Shown here one piece after another: positions 17,042 to 25,976 of a DNA stretch of 64,000 nucleotides; positions within the stretch are counted from its first letter, which is position 1, and each line of letters opens with the position of its first letter. The stretch lies in contig JAZSQO010000067.1 of NCBI GenBank assembly GCA_045538015.1, forward strand, positions 106,173 through 170,172, written 5' to 3'. Source of the DNA: SIG598 sp045538015. GTDB taxonomy: Bacteria; Bacillota; Clostridia; Oscillospirales; Acutalibacteraceae. Position numbers and translations under genes: made by a program. The notes beneath the pieces were generated by a model. That model saw only the letters and a list, made by a program, of their open reading frames with translations, searched no databases and had not been told where the DNA came from.

Positions 17042-18328
17042 ATGGTTAAGATCATCAAGGCCGACGGTGCCGCCGAATACGCGCTGATAAAGCGGCTCAA
17101 GGAGCGCGGCGTCAGCGACAGCCGCAAGGTAACGGACATCGTCGCCGCCATACTGGACAATGTAAAGAAGGAGGGCGACGAAGCGGTCATGCGCTACACC
17201 GCCGCATTCGACTGCCCCTCCAGCGAATATTACGAAGTGCCCCGTGAGGCCATTGAACGGGCCGTTGACGAGTGCGATCCCCAGTTCATCGCTTCCATGA
17301 AGCGTGCCGCGGAGAATATCACCGCCTACCACGAAAAGCAGAAGCAGAACAGCTGGATGGAAACCAAGGAAAACGGCGTTATGATGGGTCAGCGCGTGCG
17401 CGGAATGACCCGTGTGGGCGTTTATGTGCCCGGAGGCACCGCCGCGCTGTTCTCCTCGGTGCTGATGAATGTCATTCCCGCCCGTGTGGCCGGTGTCAAG
17501 GAGATTGTCATGTGCACTCCGCCCATGAAGAACGGCCTTGCCAACCGGAACATCCTCGCCGCGGCGGCTGTTGCCGGTGTTGACCGCGTGTTCCTCGCCG
17601 GCGGTGCTCAGGCCATCGCCGCTCTTGCCTACGGCACCGAGCTTATTCCTCAGGTGGATAAGATCGTCGGCCCGGGCAATGTGTATGTTGCCACCGCCAA
17701 GCGCATGGTCTTCGGCATGGTGGATATCGACATGATCGCCGGCCCCAGCGAGATCATGATCGTGGCCGACGAGACTGCCGATCCTGCCTATCTTGCCGCC
17801 GACATGATGAGTCAGGCCGAGCACGATGTTCTTGCCTCTTCCGTCCTGCTCACCACCAGCGAGGATATCGCAAAGCGCACCGACGAGCAGCTCTTTGAGC
17901 AGGCCCGTGAGCTTGAGCGCCGCGACTTTATCGCCAAGTCCCTTGAGGATTACGGCGCTGTCATTCTGGTGGATAATATCGAGCAGGCCATCGAGCTTGC
18001 CAACGAGCTGGCTCCCGAGCATCTTGAGCTGTGCATTGAAAATCCCCTTTCCTACATCGGCAAGGTGGATAACGCCGGTTCGGTGTTCCTCGGTCATTAT
18101 TCTCCCGAGCCTCTGGGCGATTACTTCGCCGGCCCCAACCACGTTCTGCCCACCAACGGTACCGCCCGCTTCTCTTCGCCTCTTTCGGTGGACAGCTTCA
18201 TCAAGAAGTCCAGCTTCCTCTACTATCCCCGTCAGGCCCTTGAGGAGGTCAAGGACGATGTTGTCCGTCTGGCCGACGCCGAGGGACTTACTGCCCACGC
18301 AAATTCCGTGGCGGTGCGCTTCAAATAA
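17042..18328 (+). CDS. hisD: Histidinol dehydrogenase
   Basis: 428 aa, the standard length. HisD is a zinc enzyme that oxidises L-histidinol to histidine in two NAD-dependent steps, the last of the pathway. Signature stretches include GVYVPGGTAALFSSVLMNVI, VDKIVGPGNVYVATAKRMVF, DMIAGPSEIMIVADE and the zinc/catalytic region QAEHDVLASSVLLTT, as well as GPNHVLPTNGTARFSSPLSV with the catalytic His. A GGAG-type site lies in the 21-bp gap after hisG. No oddities seen. Confidence 0.97.
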   Translation: MVKIIKADGAAEYALIKRLKERGVSDSRKVTDIVAAILDNVKKEGDEAVMRYTAAFDCPSSEYYEVPREAIERAVDECDPQFIASMKRAAENITAYHEKQKQNSWMETKENGVMMGQRVRGMTRVGVYVPGGTAALFSSVLMNVIPARVAGVKEIVMCTPPMKNGLANRNILAAAAVAGVDRVFLAGGAQAIAALAYGTELIPQVDKIVGPGNVYVATAKRMVFGMVDIDMIAGPSEIMIVADETADPAYLAADMMSQAEHDVLASSVLLTTSEDIAKRTDEQLFEQARELERRDFIAKSLEDYGAVILVDNIEQAIELANELAPEHLELCIENPLSYIGKVDNAGSVFLGHYSPEPLGDYFAGPNHVLPTNGTARFSSPLSVDSFIKKSSFLYYPRQALEEVKDDVVRLADAEGLTAHANSVAVRFK

Positions 18329-18346
18329 GCCGCCGCAATACATAAT

Positions 18347-18376
18347 AAGGAGAGCGGCACAACGCCGCGCGATACC
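18347..18376 (+). promoter_or_regulatory. Structured ribosome-binding region of hisC
   Basis: AAGGAG (18347-18352) is 24 nt from the ATG, too far for normal use. A small hairpin, GCGGC-ACAAC-GCCGC (18354-18368), lies exactly between; if it folds, the effective spacing becomes about 9 nt. No nearer SD or alternative start is visible in frame. Confidence 0.5.
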
Positions 18377-19435
18377 ATGGCCTATATTCTTTGTGAAAAA
18401 CTGAGAAACCTCAAGCCCTACGAGCCCGGCACCGGTGATTACCGTGTCCGGCTGGATGCCAACGAGTCCTTCGTTGAGCTGTCCGAAGAGACCAGGCAGG
18501 GCATTTTCCGCCGCATAAGCGAGGACTGCCTCAACCGATATCCCGACCCTCTGGCTTCGGAGGCCTGCGGTCTCTTTGCCCGATATTACGGCGTTGATCC
18601 CCGGTTTGTGACCGCCGGCAACGGCTCGGACGAGCTGCTTTCCGTCATCACTCAGGCCTTCCTTATGCGCGGCGAGACCATGACCGTGCTCAGCGATGAT
18701 TTTTCCATGTACGGCTTCTACGGCTTCATCGCCGAGGCGGTGGTGGATGTTTTCAATAAGCGTCCCGACTGCACCATTGACGTTGACGCGCTCATCGACC
18801 ACGTCAACAGCGTCGGTTCCCGTCTGCTGCTTTTTTCCAACCCATGCAATCCCACCGGCCTTGGCATAAGCGCCGGAGAGGCTCTGCGCATAGTAAAGAG
18901 CTGTCCCGATTGTCTTGTTATTGTTGACGAAGCATACATGGACTTCTGGGATCAGTCAGTACTTGAACACGTCGGCGAATACGACAACATGATGGTTCTC
19001 AAGACCTGCTCCAAGGCACTGCGCACGGCGGGCATCCGCTGCGGCTTTGCCGTGGCCGGCCAGACCATCACCAATGCCCTCAGAGCGGTCAAGTCGCCCT
19101 ATAATGTAAACAAGCTGACTCAGGCCGCTGCCGCCGAGATATTCTCCCATCCCGAGGAAATCGACGAGGCCATAAAGGCGGTCATCACCTGCCGCCGGCA
19201 GCTCAAGGAACAGCTTGCCTCTCTGCTGGCGGAAAAGCCCGGCGCCTTCGTTATGGACGAGACCGCGGCCAACTTCTTCGTTCTGCGCTTTGAGGGAGAA
19301 AAGGCCGGTCAGGTATTTGAGGGTCTCAAGGCTCGGGGAATACTTGTAAGATTCTTCGGCAGCAAGCTGCGCGTCACCGTTGGCAGCGAGGAGGAAAACC
19401 GCCTGCTGACCGAGGCTCTCAGAGAATTGATCTAA
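18377..19435 (+). CDS. hisC: Histidinol-phosphate aminotransferase
   Basis: 352 aa. HisC is a fold-type I PLP enzyme that converts imidazole-acetol phosphate and glutamate to histidinol phosphate. Visible motifs: YRVRLDANESFVELSEE, NRYPDP, TAGNGSDELLSVI, FSNPCNPTGLGIS, VDEAYMDFWD and the PLP lysine in LKTCSKALRTAGIRCGFAV. The start is the only in-frame initiator near the SD, which is displaced by a hairpin (18354-18368). It sits between hisD and hisB as in many Firmicutes. Confidence 0.95.
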   Translation: MAYILCEKLRNLKPYEPGTGDYRVRLDANESFVELSEETRQGIFRRISEDCLNRYPDPLASEACGLFARYYGVDPRFVTAGNGSDELLSVITQAFLMRGETMTVLSDDFSMYGFYGFIAEAVVDVFNKRPDCTIDVDALIDHVNSVGSRLLLFSNPCNPTGLGISAGEALRIVKSCPDCLVIVDEAYMDFWDQSVLEHVGEYDNMMVLKTCSKALRTAGIRCGFAVAGQTITNALRAVKSPYNVNKLTQAAAAEIFSHPEEIDEAIKAVITCRRQLKEQLASLLAEKPGAFVMDETAANFFVLRFEGEKAGQVFEGLKARGILVRFFGSKLRVTVGSEEENRLLTEALRELI

Positions 19436-19467
19436 GAGAATTAATTTAGCTTGGAGCTGATTTGCAT

Positions 19468-20043
19468 ATGAGAACAGGTAAAATCACACGCACCACCAGA
19501 GAAACGGACATCAGCATCTGCGTTGATCTGGATGGGGGAGAAGTCGCTATCAACACCGGCATTGGCTTTTTTGACCATATGCTCACCGCGCTGTCGGTAC
19601 ATTCGGGCATCGGCATGAACATCACCTGCAAGGGAGACCTTGAGGTGGACGGCCACCACACCGTTGAGGATGTTGGCATCTCCCTCGGCCTTGCTCTGAA
19701 AGAAGCGCTGGGCGACCGGAAGGGCATTGCCCGCTACGGCAGCTTTTATATCCCCATGGACGAAGCCCTTGCCTTTGCCTCGCTGGATATTTCCGGACGT
19801 CCCTTCCTCGTCTATGACGCGGCTCTTTCTCAGGAGCGCTGCGGCGATTTTGACTGCTGTCTCGGTCTTGAGTTCTTCCGGGCGCTGGCGGTCAACGCCG
19901 GCATCACCCTGCACATCCGCCTCGAGTACGGCTCCAACGCCCACCACGAGCTTGAGGCCATCTTCAAGGCCGTGGCTCACGCTCTGAAGGCCGCCTGCCG
20001 CATCGAATACGAAGGCACGCTCTCTACCAAGGGAGTTCTCTGA
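19468..20043 (+). CDS. hisB: Imidazoleglycerol-phosphate dehydratase
   Basis: 191 aa, a monofunctional IGPD. It dehydrates imidazoleglycerol phosphate to imidazole-acetol phosphate using a di-manganese centre. Metal-binding His motifs are clear: FFDHMLTALSVHSG, DGHHTVEDVGI and NAHHELEAIFKA, and the family ending STKGVL is present. The ATG at 19468 is preferred over a TTG at 19462; GGAG lies 11 nt upstream of the ATG. No fused histidinol phosphatase domain is present, so a separate HolPase must exist elsewhere. Confidence 0.95.
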   Translation: MRTGKITRTTRETDISICVDLDGGEVAINTGIGFFDHMLTALSVHSGIGMNITCKGDLEVDGHHTVEDVGISLGLALKEALGDRKGIARYGSFYIPMDEALAFASLDISGRPFLVYDAALSQERCGDFDCCLGLEFFRALAVNAGITLHIRLEYGSNAHHELEAIFKAVAHALKAACRIEYEGTLSTKGVL

Positions 20044-20074
20044 TAAAAAACATCATCCCCGGAGGATTACAACC

Positions 20075-21127
20075 ATGCTGATTTTTCCCGCAATCGATAT
20101 AAAGGATGGCCGTGCCGTCCGGCTGGTCAAGGGCGATTACGCCACCGCCTCTCAGGTCGCCGACAGTCCCATCGCCGCCGCCAAGGCCTTTGAGGCCGCC
20201 GGTGCCCAGTGGCTGCACATGGTCGATCTGGACGGAGCCAAGGCCGGCGGAACAGTCAACCGCGACATCATAATCGAAGTGGCCAACAGCTGCTCCATGA
20301 AGGTGGAGATCGGCGGCGGTATCCGTGACATGGACACTGTGCGCGGATACCTCGAGAACGGCATTGAGCGGGTCATCCTCGGCTCGGCTGCCCTCAAGAA
20401 TCCCGATTTTGTCCGTGAAGCCGTTGAGCTTTACGGCGATAGAATTGTTGTGGGCATCGATGCCCGTGACGGAAAAGTCGCCACCGAGGGCTGGCTGGAC
20501 ACCTCCTCCGTTGATTACATAGAGTTTGCAAAGCTCATGGAAAGCATCGGCGTAAAAACCATCGTCTTTACAGATATCTCCAAGGACGGCACCCTTCAGG
20601 GTCCCAACCTCGAGCAGCTGGAGGCGATCAACAACGCCGTATCCTGCAATATAATCGCCAGCGGCGGCGTGAGCTGTGCCGAAGACATCAGCCATCTGCG
20701 CGATCTGTTTATGTACGGCGCCATCTGCGGAAAATCGCTGTACAGCGGCAGCCTTGAGCTGACCGAAGCCATCGCCATCGGCAATTCCGCGCCCGATCTC
20801 GGCCGGTTCTTTGCCAAGGCCGAGCTTATCCCGGCCATCGTCCGCTCTGCCGACGACGGTGAGGTACTGATGCTGGCATACATGAACGAGGAGTCCTTCG
20901 GGCTTACTCTCAAAACCGGCTACACATGGTTCTACAGCCGTTCCCGTCAGGAGCTGTGGAACAAGGGAGCCACCTCCGGCCACCTCCAGAAGGTGGTGGA
21001 CATCTGCTACGACTGCGACTGCGACACCCTGCTTGTTACCGTTGAGCAGACCGGAGCCGCTTGTCACACCGGCAGCCGAAGCTGTTTCTTCGGCCGGGTA
21101 AAAAACTACACCGAAAGCGACGCGTGA
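20075..21127 (+). CDS. hisAI: Fused HisA-HisI: ProFAR isomerase / phosphoribosyl-AMP cyclohydrolase
   Basis: 350 aa, two enzymes in one frame. Residues ~1-233 are HisA, a TIM barrel with PAIDIKDGRAVRL at the start, VEIGGGIRDM, and phosphate-binding IASGGVSCAEDI. Residues ~240-350 are HisI, with DGEVLMLAYMNEESF, WFYSRSRQELWNKG and the zinc cysteines in CYDCDCDTLLV and GAACHTGSRSCFF. HisI opens the ring of PR-AMP and HisA isomerises the product, so the fusion joins consecutive steps 3 and 4. The CGGAGG site 10 nt upstream is strong. hisH and hisF, normally around hisA, are missing here. Confidence 0.93.
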   Translation: MLIFPAIDIKDGRAVRLVKGDYATASQVADSPIAAAKAFEAAGAQWLHMVDLDGAKAGGTVNRDIIIEVANSCSMKVEIGGGIRDMDTVRGYLENGIERVILGSAALKNPDFVREAVELYGDRIVVGIDARDGKVATEGWLDTSSVDYIEFAKLMESIGVKTIVFTDISKDGTLQGPNLEQLEAINNAVSCNIIASGGVSCAEDISHLRDLFMYGAICGKSLYSGSLELTEAIAIGNSAPDLGRFFAKAELIPAIVRSADDGEVLMLAYMNEESFGLTLKTGYTWFYSRSRQELWNKGATSGHLQKVVDICYDCDCDTLLVTVEQTGAACHTGSRSCFFGRVKNYTESDA

Positions 21128-21146
21128 TCGAAAGGAGATAGCAGCA

Positions 21147-21584
21147 ATGAACGAAAACGAAGTTGTTGTCCTCGTTGTAGGCAGTGAGCTTGAGGCGGAC
21201 GCCGCCGTTGCCGCTCTTGGCGACGCCGGTATCGCGGCCTATAAGAAGACCGTTCCCAACGCCGGCCTTTTCGCCATGCCCGGCGCTTATGGCCTCGCGG
21301 AAAACGGCATAAGCATAGTTGTACGTAAGGAAGAAGGTTCAAAGGCAGCCGCCGTGCTGGTTGGCATCGGTCACGAGCCTCTTGTGGAGCCGGCTGACCC
21401 TGAGGAAGCCGAGGCAAAAGAAGAGACCAAGACAGTCGAACAGCAGAAGGCCGAGCTTGCCAAGGAATATGAGCAGCTGCCCCTTTTCAAGAAGGTGCTT
21501 ATGCTGGCGCTCCTTCTGCTCATGGTCGCCGGAATCGTCTGGATGACCGACTTTATCGTCGCCACAATCAAATCTCTGCTGTAA
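21147..21584 (+). CDS. Small DUF2007-like protein with C-terminal membrane helix
   Basis: 145 aa. The first ~75 residues (VVVLVVGSELEADAAVAALG) resemble the DUF2007-type 'putative signal transducing' fold: an alternating beta-alpha unit that reads a short ligand. A charged linker (EEAEAKEETKTVEQQKAELA) follows, then one membrane helix (MLALLLLMVAGIVWMTDFIV). The gene starts 19 bp after hisAI with AAAGGAGAT and probably ends the his transcript, as a terminator follows immediately. A role in histidine synthesis is not implied; the function is unknown. Confidence 0.65.
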   Translation: MNENEVVVLVVGSELEADAAVAALGDAGIAAYKKTVPNAGLFAMPGAYGLAENGISIVVRKEEGSKAAAVLVGIGHEPLVEPADPEEAEAKEETKTVEQQKAELAKEYEQLPLFKKVLMLALLLLMVAGIVWMTDFIVATIKSLL

Positions 21585-21591
21585 TAAAAAG

Positions 21592-21640
21592 AACAGCGCA
21601 GGTTCGACCTATAACCGGTCTGACTTGCGCTGTTGTAATT
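21592..21640. terminator. Bidirectional terminator between convergent genes
   Basis: 18-bp imperfect arms beginning AACAGCGCAGG and ending TTGCGCTGTT, 7-nt loop; T-rich on the plus side (TTATTTTTC). Confidence 0.75.
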
Positions 21641-21653
21641 ATTTTTCTGTCAG

Positions 21654-22592
21654 CTACATGAGCATGGGCAGGAATTTTTCCGCCGCCAGAGTGGCAGCAA
21701 AATAGATCAGCAGAAACATAAGGGATGCGCCGCAGCCCGAAGTGCTGTTTCGCTGGAGAGCGGCATGATAAGCCTCGGTCTCCGGATTCTTTTTTCGGAT
21801 GCGTCTTATGCGACGCAGCACCCATTTCATGTACATCCGGCTGCCAAAGAGAGCCACAACAACGGAAATGATGGCAGAGATGATTCCAAAGGCAAAGAAA
21901 CCGCCAACGATCATGGGCTGCTTGTTGAATACCTCCATCACCATCTCGGAATTGAAGGTCATTGCCGCCTCGTAAAATTGGTTATACACGCCGTAGAACA
22001 GCAGGCAGTAGCAGTAGCTGGCCAGATTGAAGAGCAGCATCAGCACGCCGCGGAAATACATTTTGTGGTTTATGAGCCAGAACCATGGGAAGAGCAGACC
22101 GAAAAGATCAAAGCTCACCTTCTGGCCGCTTTTGTGCATCCGGTAGAAAAGAGGAACATACACCGCGCTGGAAGGGCCGAGGAACCGCTTGATGTCGTTG
22201 AGCGGCACATCTCCGATTGCCTCTTTGTCGGAAAAATCATAGGCCTGGCGGTTGTAGCCGTCGTGCTGGCCTTCGCCTTCGCCGACGGTGTCGTCAAAGA
22301 GGGCGCGGCCGCAGTTGTGACAGTAAAGGCGTCCGGCGGAATTTTCCGCGCCGCACACGCCGCAGAAGGTCACCTTCGCATCTGAAGATTCTCCCTCCGA
22401 TCCCTCCGCCGAAGCGCTGTCCCGCTTCCACGAAAAATCCTCCTCATGCAGGGCGGCATTTGCGCAGCCGGAGTTTTCGTTGTAGCAGGAGCGGTGATGG
22501 GGAGAGCCGCACACGGGGCAGGCGACAATATCATCAGTCTGGGTGAATTTTTCGCCGCAGAAAGAGCAGGAACATCCTTCAAAATAAAACAT
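21654..22592 (-). CDS. Zinc-ribbon / RING-finger-like membrane protein (DUF2628 type)
   Basis: About 312 aa. Start 22592 is chosen because TTGGAGGA lies 5 nt upstream; the ATG at 22619 has no site. The N-terminus has a Cys-rich RING-4-like segment (CSFCGEKF...CPVCGSPHHRSCY) and then a second zinc ribbon (CGVCGAEN...CHNCGRALF). The C-terminal half has three or four membrane helices, with the DUF2628-like FGLLFPWFWLINHKMYFRG. Proteins of this build are common in Clostridia and unstudied; the zinc parts probably mediate protein contacts on the cytosolic side. Confidence 0.7.
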   Translation of the reverse strand: MFYFEGCSCSFCGEKFTQTDDIVACPVCGSPHHRSCYNENSGCANAALHEEDFSWKRDSASAEGSEGESSDAKVTFCGVCGAENSAGRLYCHNCGRALFDDTVGEGEGQHDGYNRQAYDFSDKEAIGDVPLNDIKRFLGPSSAVYVPLFYRMHKSGQKVSFDLFGLLFPWFWLINHKMYFRGVLMLLFNLASYCYCLLFYGVYNQFYEAAMTFNSEMVMEVFNKQPMIVGGFFAFGIISAIISVVVALFGSRMYMKWVLRRIRRIRKKNPETEAYHAALQRNSTSGCGASLMFLLIYFAATLAAEKFLPMLM

Positions 22593-22741
22593 TTTGTCCT
22601 CCAAAATTGCCTTTGTCATTATATTATCAGTTTATTATAGCCTCTGTTGGTGAATAAATTGTGAACATTTAGCCTTTTCAAAAAAATAAGCACGATTTGG
22701 TGTATACTAAATCGTAAATCAACTGATTCTGGGAGATTGAA

Positions 22742-24736
22742 ATGAAAGAACATACTCACGAGGAAATAATCCAGCGGATGGAATGGCTCCGCGCTGAAAT
22801 AGAACGCAACAATAATCTATATTATAACCTCGACGATCCGGAGCTGGAGGACAGCGAATATGACGCCCTGACCCGCGAGCTCCGCGCCCTTGAGGCTCAG
22901 TATCCCGAGCTGACCGCTGTCAGTTCTCCTACAATGACCGTGGGCGGTGAGGCTCAGGCCAAATTCTCTCCTGTGGAGCATGAGGTTCGCATGGAGAGTC
23001 TGCAGGATGTTTTCAGCAGGGAAGAGGTGGAGGATTTCTGCCGCTCCGTGCTGGAGGAATATCCCGACGCTGAGTTTGTGGTCGAGCTGAAGATCGACGG
23101 CCTTTCGGTCTCCCTTGAGTACCGCGACGGCGTGCTTGTACGCGGCTCCACACGAGGCAACGGCGATGTGGGCGAGGATGTAACGGAAAACCTGATGACC
23201 ATAAAGAGCATCCCTCACAGGATCGCCAACGCTCCCCGTTATCTCGAGGTTCGCGGCGAGGTCTATATGCCCCGGGAGGATTTTGCCCGTCTCAACCGCC
23301 GTCAGGAGGAAGCGGGCCTGAAGACCTTCCGCAATCCACGCAATGCCGCCGCCGGCTCACTCCGGCAGAAGGACGCTGCAATAACGGCTTCCCGTCCTCT
23401 TGATCTGTTTATTTTCAACGTCCAGCGCACTCAGGGCGAGGGATTTACCTCCCACGCCCAGTCCCTTGACTATCTCGAGGAGGCCGGATTCCCGGTCTCT
23501 CCGCGTCGTAGCGTTTTCCGCACCACCGACGAGGTGCTGGCCGAGATTGATGTCATCGGCGAGCTTCGCCACAGTCTGTCCTTTGACACCGACGGCGCTG
23601 TTGTCAAGGTAAATTCTCTGGGACAGCGAGCTGAAATGGGCTCTACCTCAAAGTATCCGCGCTGGGCGGTGGCTTATAAATACCCGCCCGAGCAGGCCGA
23701 AACCACGGTGCTTGACATTGAGCTTACCGTCGGCCGCACCGGAGTTATCACTCCCACGGGAATTTTTGAGCCGGTCTCTCTTGGCGGCACCACCGTGTCT
23801 CGCGCCTCGCTGCACAATGAGGAATACATCGCCGCGAAGGACATCCGCATCGGCGACAAGGTCATTCTCCGCAAGGCCGGCGAGATCATCCCCGAGGTCA
23901 TCACGGTGACGGCCCACGGAGAGCATTCCGTGCCTTACCGTATGCCCGAGGTGTGTCCTTCCTGCGGTCAGCCCGTGGCTCATATCAACGACGAAGCCGC
24001 CCTGCGCTGCACCAACATCCAGTGCCCGGCTCAGCTGGAGCGCCGGCTTATTCACTTTGCCTCCCGTGAGGCCATGGACATTGACGGCATGGGCTCGGCG
24101 GTTGTCGCTCAGCTTATTGACGCCGGACTTGTGGCTTCTCCGGCTGACCTTTACCGCCTTGAGGCTGACCAGATCGCCGCCCTCGACCGAATGGGCAGCA
24201 CCTCGGCAGCAAATCTCATCTCCGCCATAGAAAAATCAAAGGCCAACGACCTCTACCGCCTTATCTTCGCCTGCGGCATCCGGCACATCGGTGTGGCAGC
24301 CTCCAAGCTGCTTTGCGAAGCCTTCGGCGACATTGATTCCATTATGTCCGCATCGGCCGAGCAGATGTCCGCCATCGACGGCTTTGGCGACACTATGGCC
24401 GCGGCTGTCAGTGAGTATTTCTCACAAGACGACAACCGCTGTCTGATAGAGGAATTGAGAGCACTTGGCGTGAATATGACCGCCGAAAAGCGGGAGAGAG
24501 GCGAAGGCGCTCTTTCCGGGCTTACTTTTGTGATAACCGGCACACTGCCAACTCTTTTGCGCACCGAGGCCGCCGAGCTTATAGAGCGGAACGGTGGAAA
24601 GGTGGCCTCCTCGGTTTCCAAAAAGACAAATTATCTCCTCGCCGGCGAAAAGGCCGGAAGCAAGCTGGACAAGGCAAATCAGCTTGGCGTCACAGTGCTC
24701 ACCGAGGAGCAGCTCAGAGAAATGATCGGCCAGTAA
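22742..24736 (+). CDS. ligA: NAD-dependent DNA ligase
   Basis: 664 aa, close to the usual 670. LigA seals nicks in replication and repair, using NAD+ to form an enzyme-AMP intermediate. Domain Ia (YYNLDDPELEDSEYDALTREL) precedes the nucleotidyltransferase core with the adenylated lysine in VELKIDGLSVSLEYRDG, then the OB fold, a four-Cys zinc finger (CPSCGQPV...CTNIQCPAQL), helix-hairpin-helix repeats (FGDIDSIMSASAEQMSAIDG) and a C-terminal BRCT domain (LSGLTFVITGTLPTLLRTEA). Start has GGGAGATTGAA upstream. Confidence 0.98.
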   Translation: MKEHTHEEIIQRMEWLRAEIERNNNLYYNLDDPELEDSEYDALTRELRALEAQYPELTAVSSPTMTVGGEAQAKFSPVEHEVRMESLQDVFSREEVEDFCRSVLEEYPDAEFVVELKIDGLSVSLEYRDGVLVRGSTRGNGDVGEDVTENLMTIKSIPHRIANAPRYLEVRGEVYMPREDFARLNRRQEEAGLKTFRNPRNAAAGSLRQKDAAITASRPLDLFIFNVQRTQGEGFTSHAQSLDYLEEAGFPVSPRRSVFRTTDEVLAEIDVIGELRHSLSFDTDGAVVKVNSLGQRAEMGSTSKYPRWAVAYKYPPEQAETTVLDIELTVGRTGVITPTGIFEPVSLGGTTVSRASLHNEEYIAAKDIRIGDKVILRKAGEIIPEVITVTAHGEHSVPYRMPEVCPSCGQPVAHINDEAALRCTNIQCPAQLERRLIHFASREAMDIDGMGSAVVAQLIDAGLVASPADLYRLEADQIAALDRMGSTSAANLISAIEKSKANDLYRLIFACGIRHIGVAASKLLCEAFGDIDSIMSASAEQMSAIDGFGDTMAAAVSEYFSQDDNRCLIEELRALGVNMTAEKRERGEGALSGLTFVITGTLPTLLRTEAAELIERNGGKVASSVSKKTNYLLAGEKAGSKLDKANQLGVTVLTEEQLREMIGQ

Positions 24737-24748
24737 CCAACAGACCGC

Positions 24749-24783
24749 ATCGCCCCGAACGCTTTTTCCGCGTCCGGGGCGAT
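24749..24783. terminator. Bidirectional terminator between ligA and the Xer gene
   Basis: 14-bp arms ATCGCCCCGAACGC / GCGTCCGGGGCGAT (one mismatch) around a T-rich loop. Confidence 0.8.
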
Positions 24784-24795
24784 TATATTTGAAAT

Positions 24796-25776
24796 TTATT
24801 GCTCCTGCTTCTTCGGCCTGATCTTTCCGATGGGATTTGCCGAGGCGGCGGCCTTCATCTGTTCGCTGGAAACATGGGTATATATCTGCGTTGTGCTGAG
24901 ATTTTCGTGCCCCAGTATATCCTTGAGCACACGCACATCAACGCCCTCCTGATACATCAGCGTGGCCGCGGTGTGGCGCAGCTTATGGGTTGAGTAGCCC
25001 TCACCGAGGCCGATGTCCGCCAGATGGGTCTTTACCAGATGCTGAACGGTTTTCCGGCTGATGCGCTGTCTTCTTGTGCTGAGGAAAAGAGCCTCCCGGT
25101 CGATCACGCCGTCCTTTGGCCTAACGGCCATGTATCGTTTAACGGCCTCCATGCAGGCTCCGTTCAGATACACGATCCGTTCCTTGTTGCCTTTGCCAAG
25201 GAGCCTGAGCCGTCCGTCGTCGGAAATATCGCGGTAATTGATGCCCACAAGCTCGGAAAGGCGCATTCCGCAGGTCAGAAACAGCAGAAGAATGCAGTAA
25301 TCGCGCTCCTTATGGCGGCCTTCGATGGAGCGTAATAAATCGAAACTTTGTTCGAGAGTGAGAAAATGAGGCAGGGTAGAGCGCAATTTGGGATTTTCCA
25401 GTTCAAGGGTGGGGTTGACGGCAAGCTGATTGGTCTTGGAGGTCAGATAACCGAAGAAAGCTCTCAGCGCGGAGCATTTTCGTGATTTGGCGGCGTTTTT
25501 ATTATTCAACACCGTCGTGGCGTAGTTGAGAAACAAATGTATATCACTGAGTGTCACACGCCGGCACAGCTCAATATCAACATCATCAATGGTAATGTCA
25601 GTAAAAACAGAATCAGCTGGAACCAGACCTTTGGATAATTTATAATATCTGAAAAAACAGCGCAGATCAATAAAGTATCCGTCAACCGTGTTTGCCGACT
25701 TGCCTTTGACCGATTCCATATATCCAAAGAACTCCCGGAAAATCTGCGGAGATTGCTCCATATACTTTATATTCAT
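24796..25776 (-). CDS. Tyrosine recombinase, XerC-like
   Basis: 326 aa. An N-terminal SAM-like core-binding domain (FREFFGYMESVKGKSANTVD) is followed by the catalytic domain with CGMRLSELVG, HKLRHTAATLMYQEG, LGHENLSTT and nucleophile Tyr in QIYTHVSSEQ. This may be the XerC partner of XerD at 12011, or a stand-alone integrase; its chromosomal setting beside ligA, with no mobile genes, favours a housekeeping role. The start follows GGGAGGAG. It has a perfect-consensus promoter and a 28-bp palindrome in its leader, which is unusually elaborate control for an xer gene. Confidence 0.87.
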   Translation of the reverse strand: MNIKYMEQSPQIFREFFGYMESVKGKSANTVDGYFIDLRCFFRYYKLSKGLVPADSVFTDITIDDVDIELCRRVTLSDIHLFLNYATTVLNNKNAAKSRKCSALRAFFGYLTSKTNQLAVNPTLELENPKLRSTLPHFLTLEQSFDLLRSIEGRHKERDYCILLLFLTCGMRLSELVGINYRDISDDGRLRLLGKGNKERIVYLNGACMEAVKRYMAVRPKDGVIDREALFLSTRRQRISRKTVQHLVKTHLADIGLGEGYSTHKLRHTAATLMYQEGVDVRVLKDILGHENLSTTQIYTHVSSEQMKAAASANPIGKIRPKKQEQ

Positions 25777-25793
25777 GCTTTTCTCCTCCCTTA

Positions 25794-25821
25794 ATTATAC
25801 TAAATATTCATTTAGTATAAT
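25794..25821. repeat. Perfect palindrome in the leader of the Xer gene
   Basis: 12-bp arms ATTATACTAAAT and ATTTAGTATAAT with a 4-bp spacer, 18 bp upstream of the start codon and just downstream of the promoter. Either a repressor operator or an RNA hairpin near the ribosome site. Confidence 0.7.
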
Positions 25822-25831
25822 TATTGATATT

Positions 25832-25860
25832 ATTATAGCACCCTTTTCCGAAGGTGTCAA
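25832..25860 (-). promoter_or_regulatory. Consensus sigma-A promoter of the Xer gene
   Basis: On the minus strand, perfect TTGACA, 17-bp spacer and perfect TATAAT. Confidence 0.85.
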
Positions 25861-25910
25861 GCGGACACTCTTGCCACATAAAAAATAATGTGAAAATATG
25901 TTTATTACTG

Positions 25911-25940
25911 TTGATTTTTATGTGTCGGGTTTGATATAAT
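25911..25940 (+). promoter_or_regulatory. Extended -10 promoter of the 25977 gene
   Basis: TTGATT, 18-bp spacer, TGATATAAT; the start codon is 37 bp downstream with AAAGGAGAT between. Confidence 0.75.
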
Positions 25941-25976
25941 AGTCAAGATAATTCAACACAAAGGAGATCTCAACAT

